Part shown: positions 1 to 11,600 of the stretch, piece after piece
Layout: every line of letters begins with the position of its first letter
Position numbering within the stretch: the first letter of the stretch is position 1
Origin: Phycomyces blakesleeanus NRRL 1555(-)
Lineage: Eukaryota; Mucoromycota; Mucoromycetes; Mucorales; Phycomycetaceae
Reading direction: 5' to 3'
Length of the DNA stretch: 64,000 nt
Assembly: GCF_001638985.1 (NCBI RefSeq)
Contig: NW_017265153.1
Span: 62,001 to 126,000, forward strand
Notes under the pieces: generated by a model
What the model was told of the DNA's origin: nothing
Seen by the model: the letters and a program-made list of their open reading frames with translations, nothing else
The model's database searches: none
Made by a program: the position numbers and the translations under genes

Positions 1-3000
1 TGGAAATCCAAAGGCACGTCCAAGATCGGGCGACTTTCTAAGCGCCAGAGACGAAAGATGGCAGCAGCAGTATCATCATCCTCATCAGGTCCTGGATTGA
101 CATCAACAGAGATATCCATTACTAAGTCGACCCCCGATAGTACTCGAAAACATTCTCATCCAATATCCCCTAGAATTATTGAAATGGAGACAATCGAAAC
201 TCCTCCAGGCTCGCCTAACATCCATCCTAAACAAAATACCCCAGTATCATCATCAGCACCTGCACTCTCCAAACGTCCTTCAGTTTCAGATCCTAACAAT
301 TCTAGTCCAGCCGGACTTGGCAAGTCGCCCCGGTCTCCACTATCAGTTCCTATGATGACACGACCAACTCCTCCCACTATTAAGGACTTTGTTATCATAA
401 AGGCTATTAGTAAAGGGGCCTATGGATCTGTATTCTTAGCCAAGAAAAGAGTAACTGGTGATTATTATGCGATCAAATTCTTGAAGAAATCGGACATGAT
501 TGCTAAGAACCAAGTTACCAATGTTAAGGCTGAACGAATGATCTTGATGACCCAGACAGACAGTCCATTTGTCACAAAACTTTATTACACATTTCAATCA
601 AAAGATTATTTGTATCTTGTATTAGAATACTTGAATGGTGGAGACTGTTCAGCTTTACTCAAGGCACTTGGGAGCCTGCCGGAGGATTGGGGACGTAATT
701 ACCTGGCCGAAGTTACTTTGGGTCTCGCTTATCTAAATACCAAAAATATTATTCACCGGTAAAGCATTGTCCCAAGTAAAAGAGAGAGAGAAATAAGGCT
801 AGAACTAATGTGTTAAGGATTGTATTTTTTCCTTTATATTATATAACAAAGTGATCTCAAGCCGGATAATCTGTTGATTGATCAAAACGGCCACCTGAAG
901 CTTACTGATTTTGGATTGTCTCGTATTGGATTTTTGGATCGACGTGTGCTAGATGAATTGCGCGTAGGGCCTACAGCAACTAATCCCCCGATGCATCCAT
1001 TGTCAAGTCGCTTCCCACAACCAACATCTTCATCTCCTTCATCCTCATCTTCTCCGTCGCTTTTTCCTTTTGGGTCTGAAACACCGCCACATTCGCCTGC
1101 TGTATCATTATTGTCCCCATCGGAAAATCTCTACCAGCATTCTTATTTCAGCCTTTTATTTGACCGCAACCGACGTGGGTCCATGGCCAGCTCAGTTTCT
1201 GGTGATTGTGGCCAGCCATCAGAAAACATATCACTTGGTCCAGTGGATTATAACACTGATGAAAAATCTGGAAAGTGGCGCACCGGGGGTTTTTTTTCTA
1301 ATCTTGGCCCATCTACCCCTGGAATAGTGACCCCAGGATTCTTTGAAAGACAGGAAAATGAACGCTCAGATGCCCGCAAGACTGCTATTGGTACACCGGA
1401 CTACATTGCACCTGAGAGTATCCTAGGAACAGGAGAAGATACCATGGTCGATTGGGTAAGTAGGAAAAAGAAAATGAGGTCGAGTTAAAAGAAAGATAAA
1501 GGATACAAAAAAAAAAAGAAAGATTTTCTTTTCTTTTCCTTTTTTTTCTTGTTTTCTTCTAAGACCAAAGGCCATCCGTTGACGTTGCTCACACAGGATT
1601 ATCAAATCGACGCTGTTATAGTGGGCTCTTGGTGTAATATGCTACGAATTCTTATATGGCATTCCACCATTTCATGCCGAGACACCAGATAAAGTATTCG
1701 AGAACATTTTGTCACGACGAATTGATTGGCATGAGGATAGTGTGGATATTTCGCCTGAAGCGCGCGACTTTATGGAAAGATTGATGACTTTGGACCCTAG
1801 AAAGCGATTAGGGGCAAATGGTCCTGAAGAGGTTAAACAACACCCGTTTTTTAAAGACTTGAATTGGGATACACTTCTGAAAGAATCGCCATCTTTTATC
1901 CCGAACCCTGAGAATGTCGAAGATACCAATTACTTTGATTCTAGGGGAGCAACTCTAGACCAACAGCAGGATCAGCAGCAGCTGCCTGATCCGTTTCAGA
2001 CAATCAGGCAAACAAATGCTTTACAAGATGAAGAAGAAGACCGTGTAGCTAAAGAACAGGTGGAGCGTGCTTTAGCTATCATTGAAGAGCAGAATCCTGA
2101 AACAGTGGTATCATTAGGAGAAGGACGTGGGAAGTCCAGTAGCATTGATTTGGGTGGCGTTACCACAGAAGACGGCTCAGAATTTGGCGCATTTGTTTAC
2201 AAAAATTTATTATTGCTTGAGAAGGCCAACGAAGACGCGATTCGCAAAATTCGACATGATAGTATTGTTGGACATACCGCTGTTTCTTCTTCTGCTGCTG
2301 CTGCCGCTGCATCTGCTGCTGCTATGGCGGCTATTAGTTCTTCTCCATCATCATCTTCTGCACCATCTTCTTCTACAGTATCGTCTGCAGAGTTTTTAAC
2401 ACATAATACTCGTCCAGGAACATTAGTCCACAGGTCATTACCGGCAATTCATCGTGGAAAACGAAGCTCGATGTTTGATATGTCTGGCGCACGTATCAAT
2501 CGAATCAACAGTCAGCCATCTTTATCCTTACCAGGTACACCGCACAGTCTGTCTCCTTCTACGTCGAGTCGAATGTTGTCTGTAAATTCAACCGTTTCCG
2601 GGTCCTCTATGACTACTGCACGTGGGTCTCTTGATGCTGGGCTACAACCAATAAATATGGCTGAAAAGGCCTTGTGGCGTGAATCATCCCATCGTACACG
2701 GTCTGTCTCTTCTCCTGGAAATCATTTAGTCAAGCTGGACTTGGTAGGGACTTCTGGAGATCGTTTCCATCCGCGTGATATGATTCGAAGTCGATTTCAT
2801 TGTCTGGCAGATGAAATGGATATTCGACCGACTGCCAAGTTAAGCACCATTGAAGTACCTCATCCACTAGATACACTTTCAGGCCGTTTACGACCAAAAC
2901 CTTTGGACTGTCTGGTAGCTGATGATAATCCAATAAGCTGCAAGATTTTGGAAACTATTCTTAAAGCACTTCATTGTCGATGTGTGATTGCACGTAATGG

Positions 3001-3424
3001 AGCTCGTGCTATACGTTTTGCCATGGGAGATATTCCGTTTGATGTCATTTTTATGGATGTACACATGCCCATAAGTAAGTGTTTATAAAGCATACAAACC
3101 AATAACAGCTACTCACAATACTTTTTTTTTTTGGTAAAAGTTGATGGTGAGGCAGCAGCACGAATGATCAAATCTACTAATAATGTGAACAAGGAAACAC
3201 CTATTATTGCTGTCACAGCTTATGAACGCATTGCTCAACTGGCAGGTCCATTTGATGATACCCTTAATAAGCCGGTAACAAAAGATATTATCTTACAGAA
3301 ACTAAAGCAATATTGCCGGCCGTGGAACCTTAATGGACCTGGTGAAATATTTTCTCTGTCAAGTGGATCTACATCTGCACCTACTGTTCCTGGTCACCGT
3401 ACCCTGTCTGTAAATGGTAAATAG
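1..3424 (+). CDS. RIM15: Rim15/Cek1-type serine/threonine kinase with C-terminal receiver domain (5' partial)
   Basis: Nutrient and stress kinase of the AGC-related Rim15/Cek1/Ppk18 group, which in yeasts acts through endosulfines on PP2A and quiescence. Exons are 1-758, 852-1455, 1622-3074 and 3141-3424. The reading frame is open to base 1 with no stop before the ATG at 58, so the true start lies upstream. Seen in order: a Ser/Pro-rich stretch; a kinase domain with glycine loop SKGAYGSV, lysine in YAIKFLKK, HRDLKPDN (joined across intron 1), DFG in TDFGLSR and GTPDYIAPE; a Ser-rich insert of about 150 residues between DFG and APE, typical of this family; an AGC-type C-tail; a long low-complexity linker; then a receiver domain. 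The receiver keeps the acidic pair (ADDN), the phospho-acceptor Asp in FMDVHMP, the Thr in AVTAYE and the Lys in NKPVTK. The PAS and zinc-finger part expected at the N-terminus is outside the window. Confidence 0.93.
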
Positions 3425-3924
3425 TTGGCTCCCTGCTGCCTTGTCCATATTAGACTCTACTCCGTTTATTTCTTAGACCTCATATTCCCCTTTCCTTGCA
3501 TATAATCACACATGATAAATTCCAATACTTTTTATTCAGTATGATGAGGGTGTGACGTATCTAAATCACACGCTCATATATATATATATATTTACAATTA
3601 TTTTTTATGAAGACTTCATTGAACTTTTTTTTTCTGTACTGACTCTGTTTGATCATTCTGAATATTTTATTTTGTTTGAGGCAATTAAAGGAAATAGCGT
3701 ATTATGGGTTTTTAGAGTATTAAATAAAGACGTATAGGGAAATGTAAAGATATTAAAAAAAAATAGAGAGAAAAAAGTGTGTAAGCAAAATTACTTAAGA
3801 ATTAAAAAGGTTGTTATTATTAAACCCTCCAAAAAGTATTAGTATATATATATGTGTGTGTGTGTGTGAGGAGTGAGGGGGAGTCTTGCGTGTTACATTT
3901 TAATTTGTTTCCTTGGTTTCTTGT
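3425..3924. other. Convergent intergenic region
   Basis: Shared 3' region between the kinase gene and the convergent seven-helix gene. It is AT-rich, with a short (TA)n run near 3575 and a (TG)n run near 3853-3868. I see no gene in it. Confidence 0.6.
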
Positions 3925-5894
3925 TTAGCTGGTGCGTCTGTGGGGAGATTGCTTTAACCAATCTTGCCCAACAGATTTATCGCGCCCTCCACTAGGCACA
4001 GCAATTGGGGGAGTTTCGAGATAGGGATAATTAGGATCGTAGCTTGCTTGGGTCTGTTCCCAAGAAAGAGGATCGAATCTAGAAGGTTTAGCAGAATTCT
4101 GTCCTGGGACTGGAGGCAATGGAGAGTTTGGCTCAATGCGACTAAAGCCAGAAGAATTATTACTAGGCTGAAATAGGGGGTTTGAAGAGGAATGTTCTGT
4201 GGGATGTTGGTATTCAATATTTTCATAAGCAGAATCTTCAAACCGGCTGTTCAATTGAACAGGACGTGAAGAAGGATCCACCATTGTAAAGGTAATGTCT
4301 TCGTTGCTGTAGGGATCTTCAACTGATATCTTGTTACGGCCCACAATATTATTCCGGGAGGGCGGGGACAAGGGAGACAAAGGTTGTTGAGAGGAAGAGT
4401 TGAAGACGTTTTGCTGCGTGGTGTAGGCATATCCGGGGTTTTCATCAACAAGTCCATTGGTCTGCTCAGCCTGAAACTTGGTGGCCATAAAACTCGTGAT
4501 ACGTTCATTCAAACGATAGGCACCCGAACCAGTGCTGCTTACCGCAAATCCAGTAGATTGATCATGACGGACCGGTAGATTACTAAGTTTGGTGTTCTGC
4601 TGTGTTGCTTCACTTGCACTATGTATAGTTCTATCTTGCTGGAACTGACTTCTAGGGTGGAAAATTGAAATCTACGGTTTTTCTTTTAAAGATTAGTAGA
4701 TATTCATGGATTGTTTGGGCCAACCCCCAAAAGAAAGTAGAAAGAACGTACAAGGGCAATCCAGATAAAAATAACGGAAACGTTACAGTTGCCAATAATC
4801 AGATCAGAAGCAAACTTGCTAGTGTTAAGAAACATTTTTTCGGTTAAACCGTCAGCACAGAGAATCATTAATGATCCTCCATAAGAAAGCATGGAGATAG
4901 TCAGGATGATATTCATATCTTTAAAATATGTCATCTTTATGACCACAGGCGAATTAGCATTCTGAGTCTTGTGAGAAATTTTGATGATTCTGAGGAAACG
5001 AAAGTGGGATCGAATACCCAGTATGACCAGAATGAGTACTACAAAATATAGATGAGGGTATTATTATTTTCTTTGGATAGATTTCCCTGTTGGTTGTATA
5101 ATCCGTCCTTTCTTTTGATCGATACCTTCGCACGAATAAGCAAGCTGTGGAACAGCTTCCCGTTTCAACACATCATTTCTGTACCACCACTGAAGGAAAG
5201 GGAACACGGCCATACTCGCAATAGCCCTGATACATTCACACTATTAGAATCAGCCAAAGAAAGCTTTTTTATTTCTCACCAGATTATATAGAGTTTGAAT
5301 TCATTTGAGCCCATAAAAGTCTTTTTGGCAACACTGTTTGATAGATAATTCCAGAAGCATTGCAACAAACAGAATACACCGGTTTGTAAAGAAAAGGTTA
5401 TGCACTCAACATAGTCAATAATCTATGAATGAAGCGGACACAATAACCAATCAGACACAGTTCGTCGGGATAACATGGTGTGACATTATATTTGGCTAGT
5501 TCAGGGAAGAGGCTCGGAGAAGACCTGTTCTTTGTTATATTACCTGTATAGGCTTCTGGTGTTCAGGTTTCCAATACGCGAAAGGCTTGGTTATAATTTC
5601 ACCGTCAGGTAATGCCATAAAACCTTCTTTGTATTTTATGTATGTTGATATGAAATCTATAGTACAGTTGTTAGAGAGGACATTCGATTGGTACATCCAG
5701 ATAACACATATGAAAAAAGCGAAAGAAAGTTTACCCCAGGATGCCTGCGCTAACATCATTAATATCATTAATACTGTAATGATACTTTTAAGCTCTCCCG
5801 CGGCAATTCTCGATGGGCGAATGCATTTGAATTGATCGTTCTTCCATACGCAGTATATTAAGTAAAGGGATATGTAGACTTCCAATGCACATCG
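3925..5894 (-). CDS. Seven-helix receptor-like membrane protein, family unrecognised
   Basis: Reconstructed exons (minus strand) are 5894-5735, 5656-5544, 5422-5280, 5226-5126, 5038-4752 and 4644-3925. Phases join without a break and give at least 507 residues. Seven hydrophobic segments are visible, for example CALEVYISLYLIYCVW, IITVLMILMMLAQASW, YVECITFSLQTGVFCLL, IIWAIASMAVFPFLQWW, VLILVILGI, MNIILTISMLSYGGSL and CNVSVIFIWIAL. They are followed by a hydrophilic C-tail of about 240 residues rich in Ser, Pro, Asn and Gln, as in many fungal G-protein-coupled receptors. The first coding exon is not resolved: sequence 5900-6100 offers several possible 5' exons, and none gives a clean start and phase. 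The last acceptor (4645-4646) was chosen by frame among three closely spaced AGs. I do not recognise a named receptor class, so function as a receptor is inference from topology. Confidence 0.6.
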
Positions 5895-8689
5895 CTCTAT
5901 ATTGTTATTTTAGCTTTAGCATCCATCGATCGTCCGTATGTGTGTTTGTGTGTTTTGACTTTGAAAATAAATAAATTAAAATTTACCCAGGTAAGAATAA
6001 TCACTAGGTGAAAATAAGCAGAATATGTAAGAATTTCGTTGTGTTTTTGGATGGTTGTTAGGGGTTACCTGAGATGTGTCATGGCAGATCCAAAGCCAAG
6101 ATACAAAGACGCAAAAACAAAAAAGAGAAAGAAAGAAAGGAAAAATTTATAGTCCAATTCAATAAAACCAATCCTAATAGATTTTTTTTTAGCTCTTATC
6201 CTGTACTACTTTTGCTGCATCGAAACCCTTTTGACGGTGCAACATTTTGAGTGTAACATGGCAATATCACAGACCTTCTATTTGGTTGGCTGGTGCTTCT
6301 AGGCATACCAATTGCCATCTCTCCCCCACCTTTCTCCTCATCCATTTTCCCTATTGGGATAGGGCAGATTATGGTATCCAAGACGTTGCCTTTAGAACAT
6401 AAGAAAGAAGTGAAGCTTTGGATATATTAACCAAGATTGCGGTGTACAAAACGCTTAAATAAACTCAACAAAGAGCCTTTTTTTAAAAAACAAAAAGAAA
6501 GAAAGAAGTATTTGTTTTATTTACTTTTGACTGGAAAACTTCAATTTGGGGAGATATTTCAGGGAATTAATAGAACTGAAATCTCTTGAAGATTTTCTTT
6601 TTCTTTTTCATAAAAACTCATGTAACGCGATTGAATGCGGTGACCAACAGGCCATTTATGTTCTTGTAACATATTAATCTCGATTGGCTTGGGCCATTTC
6701 ATCGGCCTTTATTAATTATTATTACTACTACTTTAAGTATATATTGCAGCGTGAATATCACTTTCTCGTACTACTTTATATGTATTTGTATACTTGTATG
6801 TCCTGCACATGAAACTTGGTGAATACAAAGATGCGTTTTCAAAGCTAAACTTCTAATAATTTTTTTAACAATTCACAGCCAAGTATCTATTTTTACTTAA
6901 ATATTTGACATTAATTGAATTTAATTTGACTATATTATTTTATAACATAAAAATTTGTACACTAAATGTAAATTGGCCTGTCTGTGTGTAGACTGATCAC
7001 TGTCGATCTTTGTCATTATGATCAAGCTGGTGTTTTTCTTCTAATAAAAATCGTAGACACCACTAATGTTTCATTAGTATGTAACGGTTCTGCTGAATAT
7101 ATTTGACTTCGTTACACTTTTAATGACTTTGGGCGGCGAATTCGGAGATGTGCTATTTCTATATGGTTTTCTTTTTGTACTTCAAATCCAGGCATATTGG
7201 GGGGTTTTTTTTTTCTTTTCTTTTTTTTTTCCTTTTGAAGTTGCAGCACTAGATTTTGGGTAAGAGTCATCCGAGTTCTAATGAATTTTAGATAATGAGC
7301 TTTCATTTCGTTATCAAAGTATAAAATACAAAATTCATGTTTTACTTATTTCATTTAACCCTTTCACTTATTACATTTCTATTAGTTTCTTTATTGGACT
7401 AATGCTTGTATTTTCGATATAATTTTATAATCATCATTTTCACACAAGCCTTTCACTTAAATAAGCAGGTAAAATCAAACGTATCAAACCATATAAATGG
7501 GTGTTTTAGATATATATGTTAATAGAGTATCAGTTACCAAGTTAAACAAGACCATATTATGTTCTAAAACATATGTATCTCAAAACGATTTCGACTTTTT
7601 TTCTAACCAAATCCATATTTTGTAGTAGCAATCATGTAAGCTACTAAAATTGTAAGCATCGAGGTATCCGAGGCGAAAAATATTTTTTGCTTTATGTGTT
7701 TCTTGATTCCAGACTGCCATTTCTCGGCTGCATTAAGAAGATTAAGGAAACACAAATATAGACCTGTAACCAAGCCTTTCAGCTCCCTTTAGCATGTGAA
7801 AGTTTGCTGCTATATAATTACTCAGTTGGTAGTGGCACTTAATAGCACTCCACTCCAAAGGCTTCGTATTTTTTATGTTATTTGCTTCCCTAATTCCTCG
7901 TCCATTCTAAATGAAATTTATAGAGTTGAATAATCTTTGTTTGCAGAAATGATGTTATTTGCTTTCCCTACATGATTAATACATTTGATTATATTTCGGT
8001 CATTTTGAATCATACAATTGACCAATTGGTTTGACGAGTATAAATTTGATGAATATATCCCAAAAATAATCATAAATGGGTCACAATATCCAGTTTCTCT
8101 TTAGAGAGAGAGAAAAGTTGGTAACCAGCAATATAACCCGTCATTGTCAACTTTTGACAGTTTCTATATGCTTTCATCAGACAAATCTCATTCCTAAGGT
8201 TTAATATACAGGCTGTAACTTTATACTTCTTTTTTGATAATAGCATTATCTTAATTTAATTTACTGTGAGTTTAGCTATAGGCCGAATCAGTCCGAGTTT
8301 AAGAGCACCTTTTTTAGTAATACCATAGCTTATAAGATGTAGGTAAGGGCCCTTTTGCTGCGTTTTCCGAAGCATAAACTAGTCCTAAACTGCCCCAGAT
8401 TGTTTTCTTTAACCATGATATGTTTATTCAAAAGAACAAACAAAGAAAATAGACCATAATTTGTTTCTATCAAAACTAATCCAAATGTAAGCTAAATAAT
8501 CAGCTAATCTTTTTTAAAAAAAATATATTGTATTTTCCCTTGTTTTCTATAGAATTTAGGGTAAAAGAAAGGAGATATAAATGGGATGTGCGTAATGCTA
8601 AGGTGAAATGCAACATGAAACGATGAATAAAAATACAACAATGACTTAAACTAGATAAAGACCCCAACAGCTGGTATAACAACTAGTGA
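5895..8689. other. AT-rich region, 5' end of seven-helix gene plus intergenic DNA
   Basis: The proximal part (5895-6400) probably contains the unresolved first exon and promoter of the seven-helix gene; a pyrimidine tract lies near 6115-6150 and a possible donor near 6067. The rest, to the end of the giant gene, is AT-rich DNA with homopolymer runs. I see no gene or RNA in it. Confidence 0.5.
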
Positions 8690-11600
8690 TTAAGTAGGCT
8701 TTTTCTTGGAAACTGTGGGCATCTTTGCTCCTTCTTCTGCCCTTTTCATTTTGACCATCATCTGGTTTCCAAGTTCGTCTACTCGGACATACTTATCACC
8801 ATCAACAAAGCCGGTTGGTATGGTAGAACGGGATTGACTACTGGAAGATTTGCTGGAAGAACGTGAAGGGGCGAGACTACTACTTGTGCCATTTACAGTA
8901 TTGATTCCCGATGTTTCGCTCGATATTCCAAGCCCACCTCCACGAATCATTACACGACCTGAAGGAGAGACAGCTCGAACGGTTTGGAGGTGGATCTCTT
9001 GAAACGGGGCACCGTCGCATAAGGTAGATGGAGTATTTTGGCCGTCGTTACGTGGAGTTACAACTCCATCTGTCAACCCGTGGTCGCTCAAGAATTTGGA
9101 GAGCTCAACCCATCCACCACCGACACGAACCATTACAAGCTTACTCGGAAGAATTCTGCAGTAAACAAGACGAGGGGATTCTTCCCCAAACCAGTATTTT
9201 CCGACCTCACCGGGTACCATTTTTACTTTAAGTCTGTAGGGACTTTCGTTCACAATCTGCCCCAAAGCCACATCAAGTGTACTATTTGGATCAGGCACAT
9301 ACCCAGAGGCGCGTGGTTTAGCAGTAGGGGGGTGAGATATACCAGTTGGTGTTTGCGATCGTCTGATAGAAGAAACAGATCGATTGTCTTGGTCTGAAAC
9401 TCCCAGAGTACCATTATTACTCATACGGCGAGAACTAAGCATTGGTAATGGGGATGCTGTACCAGCGGACAATTGTTGGCGTTGAGGCTGTCCGGCGACA
9501 CGCTTGAGTGGGCTTGCAGGTGGAGCTTCTTTTGCTTGGCGTGCTTGTTTACGTGGATTAGATTTGGCCATAGCAAGCTTTGTAAAGAATTCGTGATCCA
9601 ACTTGCTGATACATGTTTGTAATTCACGTTCCCGTGCTGCTGCTGCCGCTTGAAGCTTACCCCAGCGTGCAATAGCCTTGGCAAGCCGGTCGGATACTCG
9701 ATCATTATCATCAAGAAATTGCTTTTGAGCTTCTTCTTTGGATTCGCTCAATATGCTAGTAATTCCAGGCCCAAGCTTCTTGTAGGCAGTAATAAGGTTG
9801 CGCATAAGAGCTTGAAGCTCGGGTCTGTTGAATTTGTTGTTTACAAGACTAGCATTATGTGGAGCAGCCATATCAATTGCTGTAGATAATTGCCCAAGAA
9901 GAGCGTCAAGACGTTCCATAAGGCGACTAAACTCAGCTACATTTCCTTCTTCTGCCGCCTGTCTCTGTTTATTCTGAATCAGTTCACGTAGCTCTTCTAT
10001 GTCTACTGTGAGCTGTGCACGTTGGACTATGAGGGTCTGATCAACGTCGGTTAAATTAGCCAGCAATTCGTCAATATCAGCTGTCTTTCGGCCAAGTCTT
10101 TGGTCAATTTCATCCTGTGTCTTTTGCAGTTCTTCTTCTTCAGTATTGACGCTCTTTCCAGTAAATTGAAGTGCATTGACACGATCTTTCATATCTCCTA
10201 CATAGCGCAGTGCTTCTGAAAGTTTGGTGGCAACCTGGCGCCGTTTCTGAGCTTCTTCCATACGAGCCCGGGTATCAATAACAAGCTGCTTCAAATCACT
10301 CCAAGCGTTAATAATTGTCTCCTGTCTCACACTAACTCCGTCAGCCAAAGATCCGCCATGTCCATCAACATAATTCTTAAGCTTTTTCTGTAGATTATCT
10401 CCTTCAGAAGTAAATGAAGCCACAGATTCATCCAAAGACTCGTACAATTGATCGATCTCCGCCAAATCAAGACTAGGGCGATCAGGCTGAACCGGCTTGC
10501 CGCTAACGACTGACTTAAGATCCTCAAGAGATGACTGAATAACATCACCTTGTTGAACATGCTTAGTTGTCTCACGTAATAAATCAAGGCAGTCATCCTG
10601 GATAGTCATATTTGTATTCCAAGTATCCATCAAATCTATAAGGGGTGCGGTCGTCTCTTCCACCTCGGTTATTGTCTGACCCAAGCTTGTCGCAAGCTCC
10701 TTTCCTTGTTGCCCCACAAGGCAGTCAACCTCTTCTTTACAGCTATCATAGGTATCATGTAGTCTTGCGAGTGTAATACTATTCTTTTGGACAACTTCTT
10801 CCATTGCGTTTGTTTCTAAAGTAGTCTGAAGAGAATTTAAGTGTCGGAGGGATTCTAGTTCGTCTTCACACAGCATGCACAAGCGCTTGATATCTGCATG
10901 GAAAGTTTCTGCGAGATTTTCTCTTTCCCAAGACAGTTGATGAGTAGAAAGGTCTGCTGCTAACTGATGAGTAAGTGCAAAAAGTTCTTCTTGGCGATGT
11001 TTCCAATGGCTGTAATTATCTTTATCGGTTTGCATGTCCTCGCCTTCACCCACATTAGCCATACCATCAAGGCCAGTGTTAACCTTATCAATGGTCTTTG
11101 AGACACCTGTCCAAAGACCTGGACCTTTCTCGGCTGTAAGTGCCTGTTCAAGGTTAGCCCGGGTCACTGAAAGATCTGCTTGAAATTGATCAAGTTTGTC
11201 AAGGCAGCTTATCCAGGTAGCAACGCGAGTGACATGGCTTGCGAGGGCTAAGCTTCGGTTCTGAACTTCTTTCCAGCTTTCATCAATAAGATTTTGGCTC
11301 TCCTGGAGATCTCCATGATAGCCTTGAGACTTAATTAAGTGATGATATCCGCAAACATCATCATATGCTTCTTTACTGTCATTCATATCACGCTTAATCT
11401 CTTTGGATAGGGAACCAAGGTCGTGCTGTTGTAAAATACGAACTTCGCTTGACGCATCCAATTGCTTACAATGATCGAGGGCATTTTCCAGTAACTTCTG
11501 CAGTTGTGCCATCTTTTCTTGGAGTAATACCATGTTCTCGTTATAAGTACGTTTCAAGCGGTTTACGTTGACCACATCATACAATCCAGCCAATGTAGAG

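Noticed and set aside
6080..6082. ATG proposed as start of the seven-helix protein (MTHLR followed by a donor)
   Set aside because: The phase of its donor does not match either acceptor of the next exon, so this start does not work as read.
6196..6381. Minus-strand 61-codon frame as first exon of the seven-helix gene
   Set aside because: No splice donor in it gives a phase that joins to the first supported exon without a stop, so it was left out.
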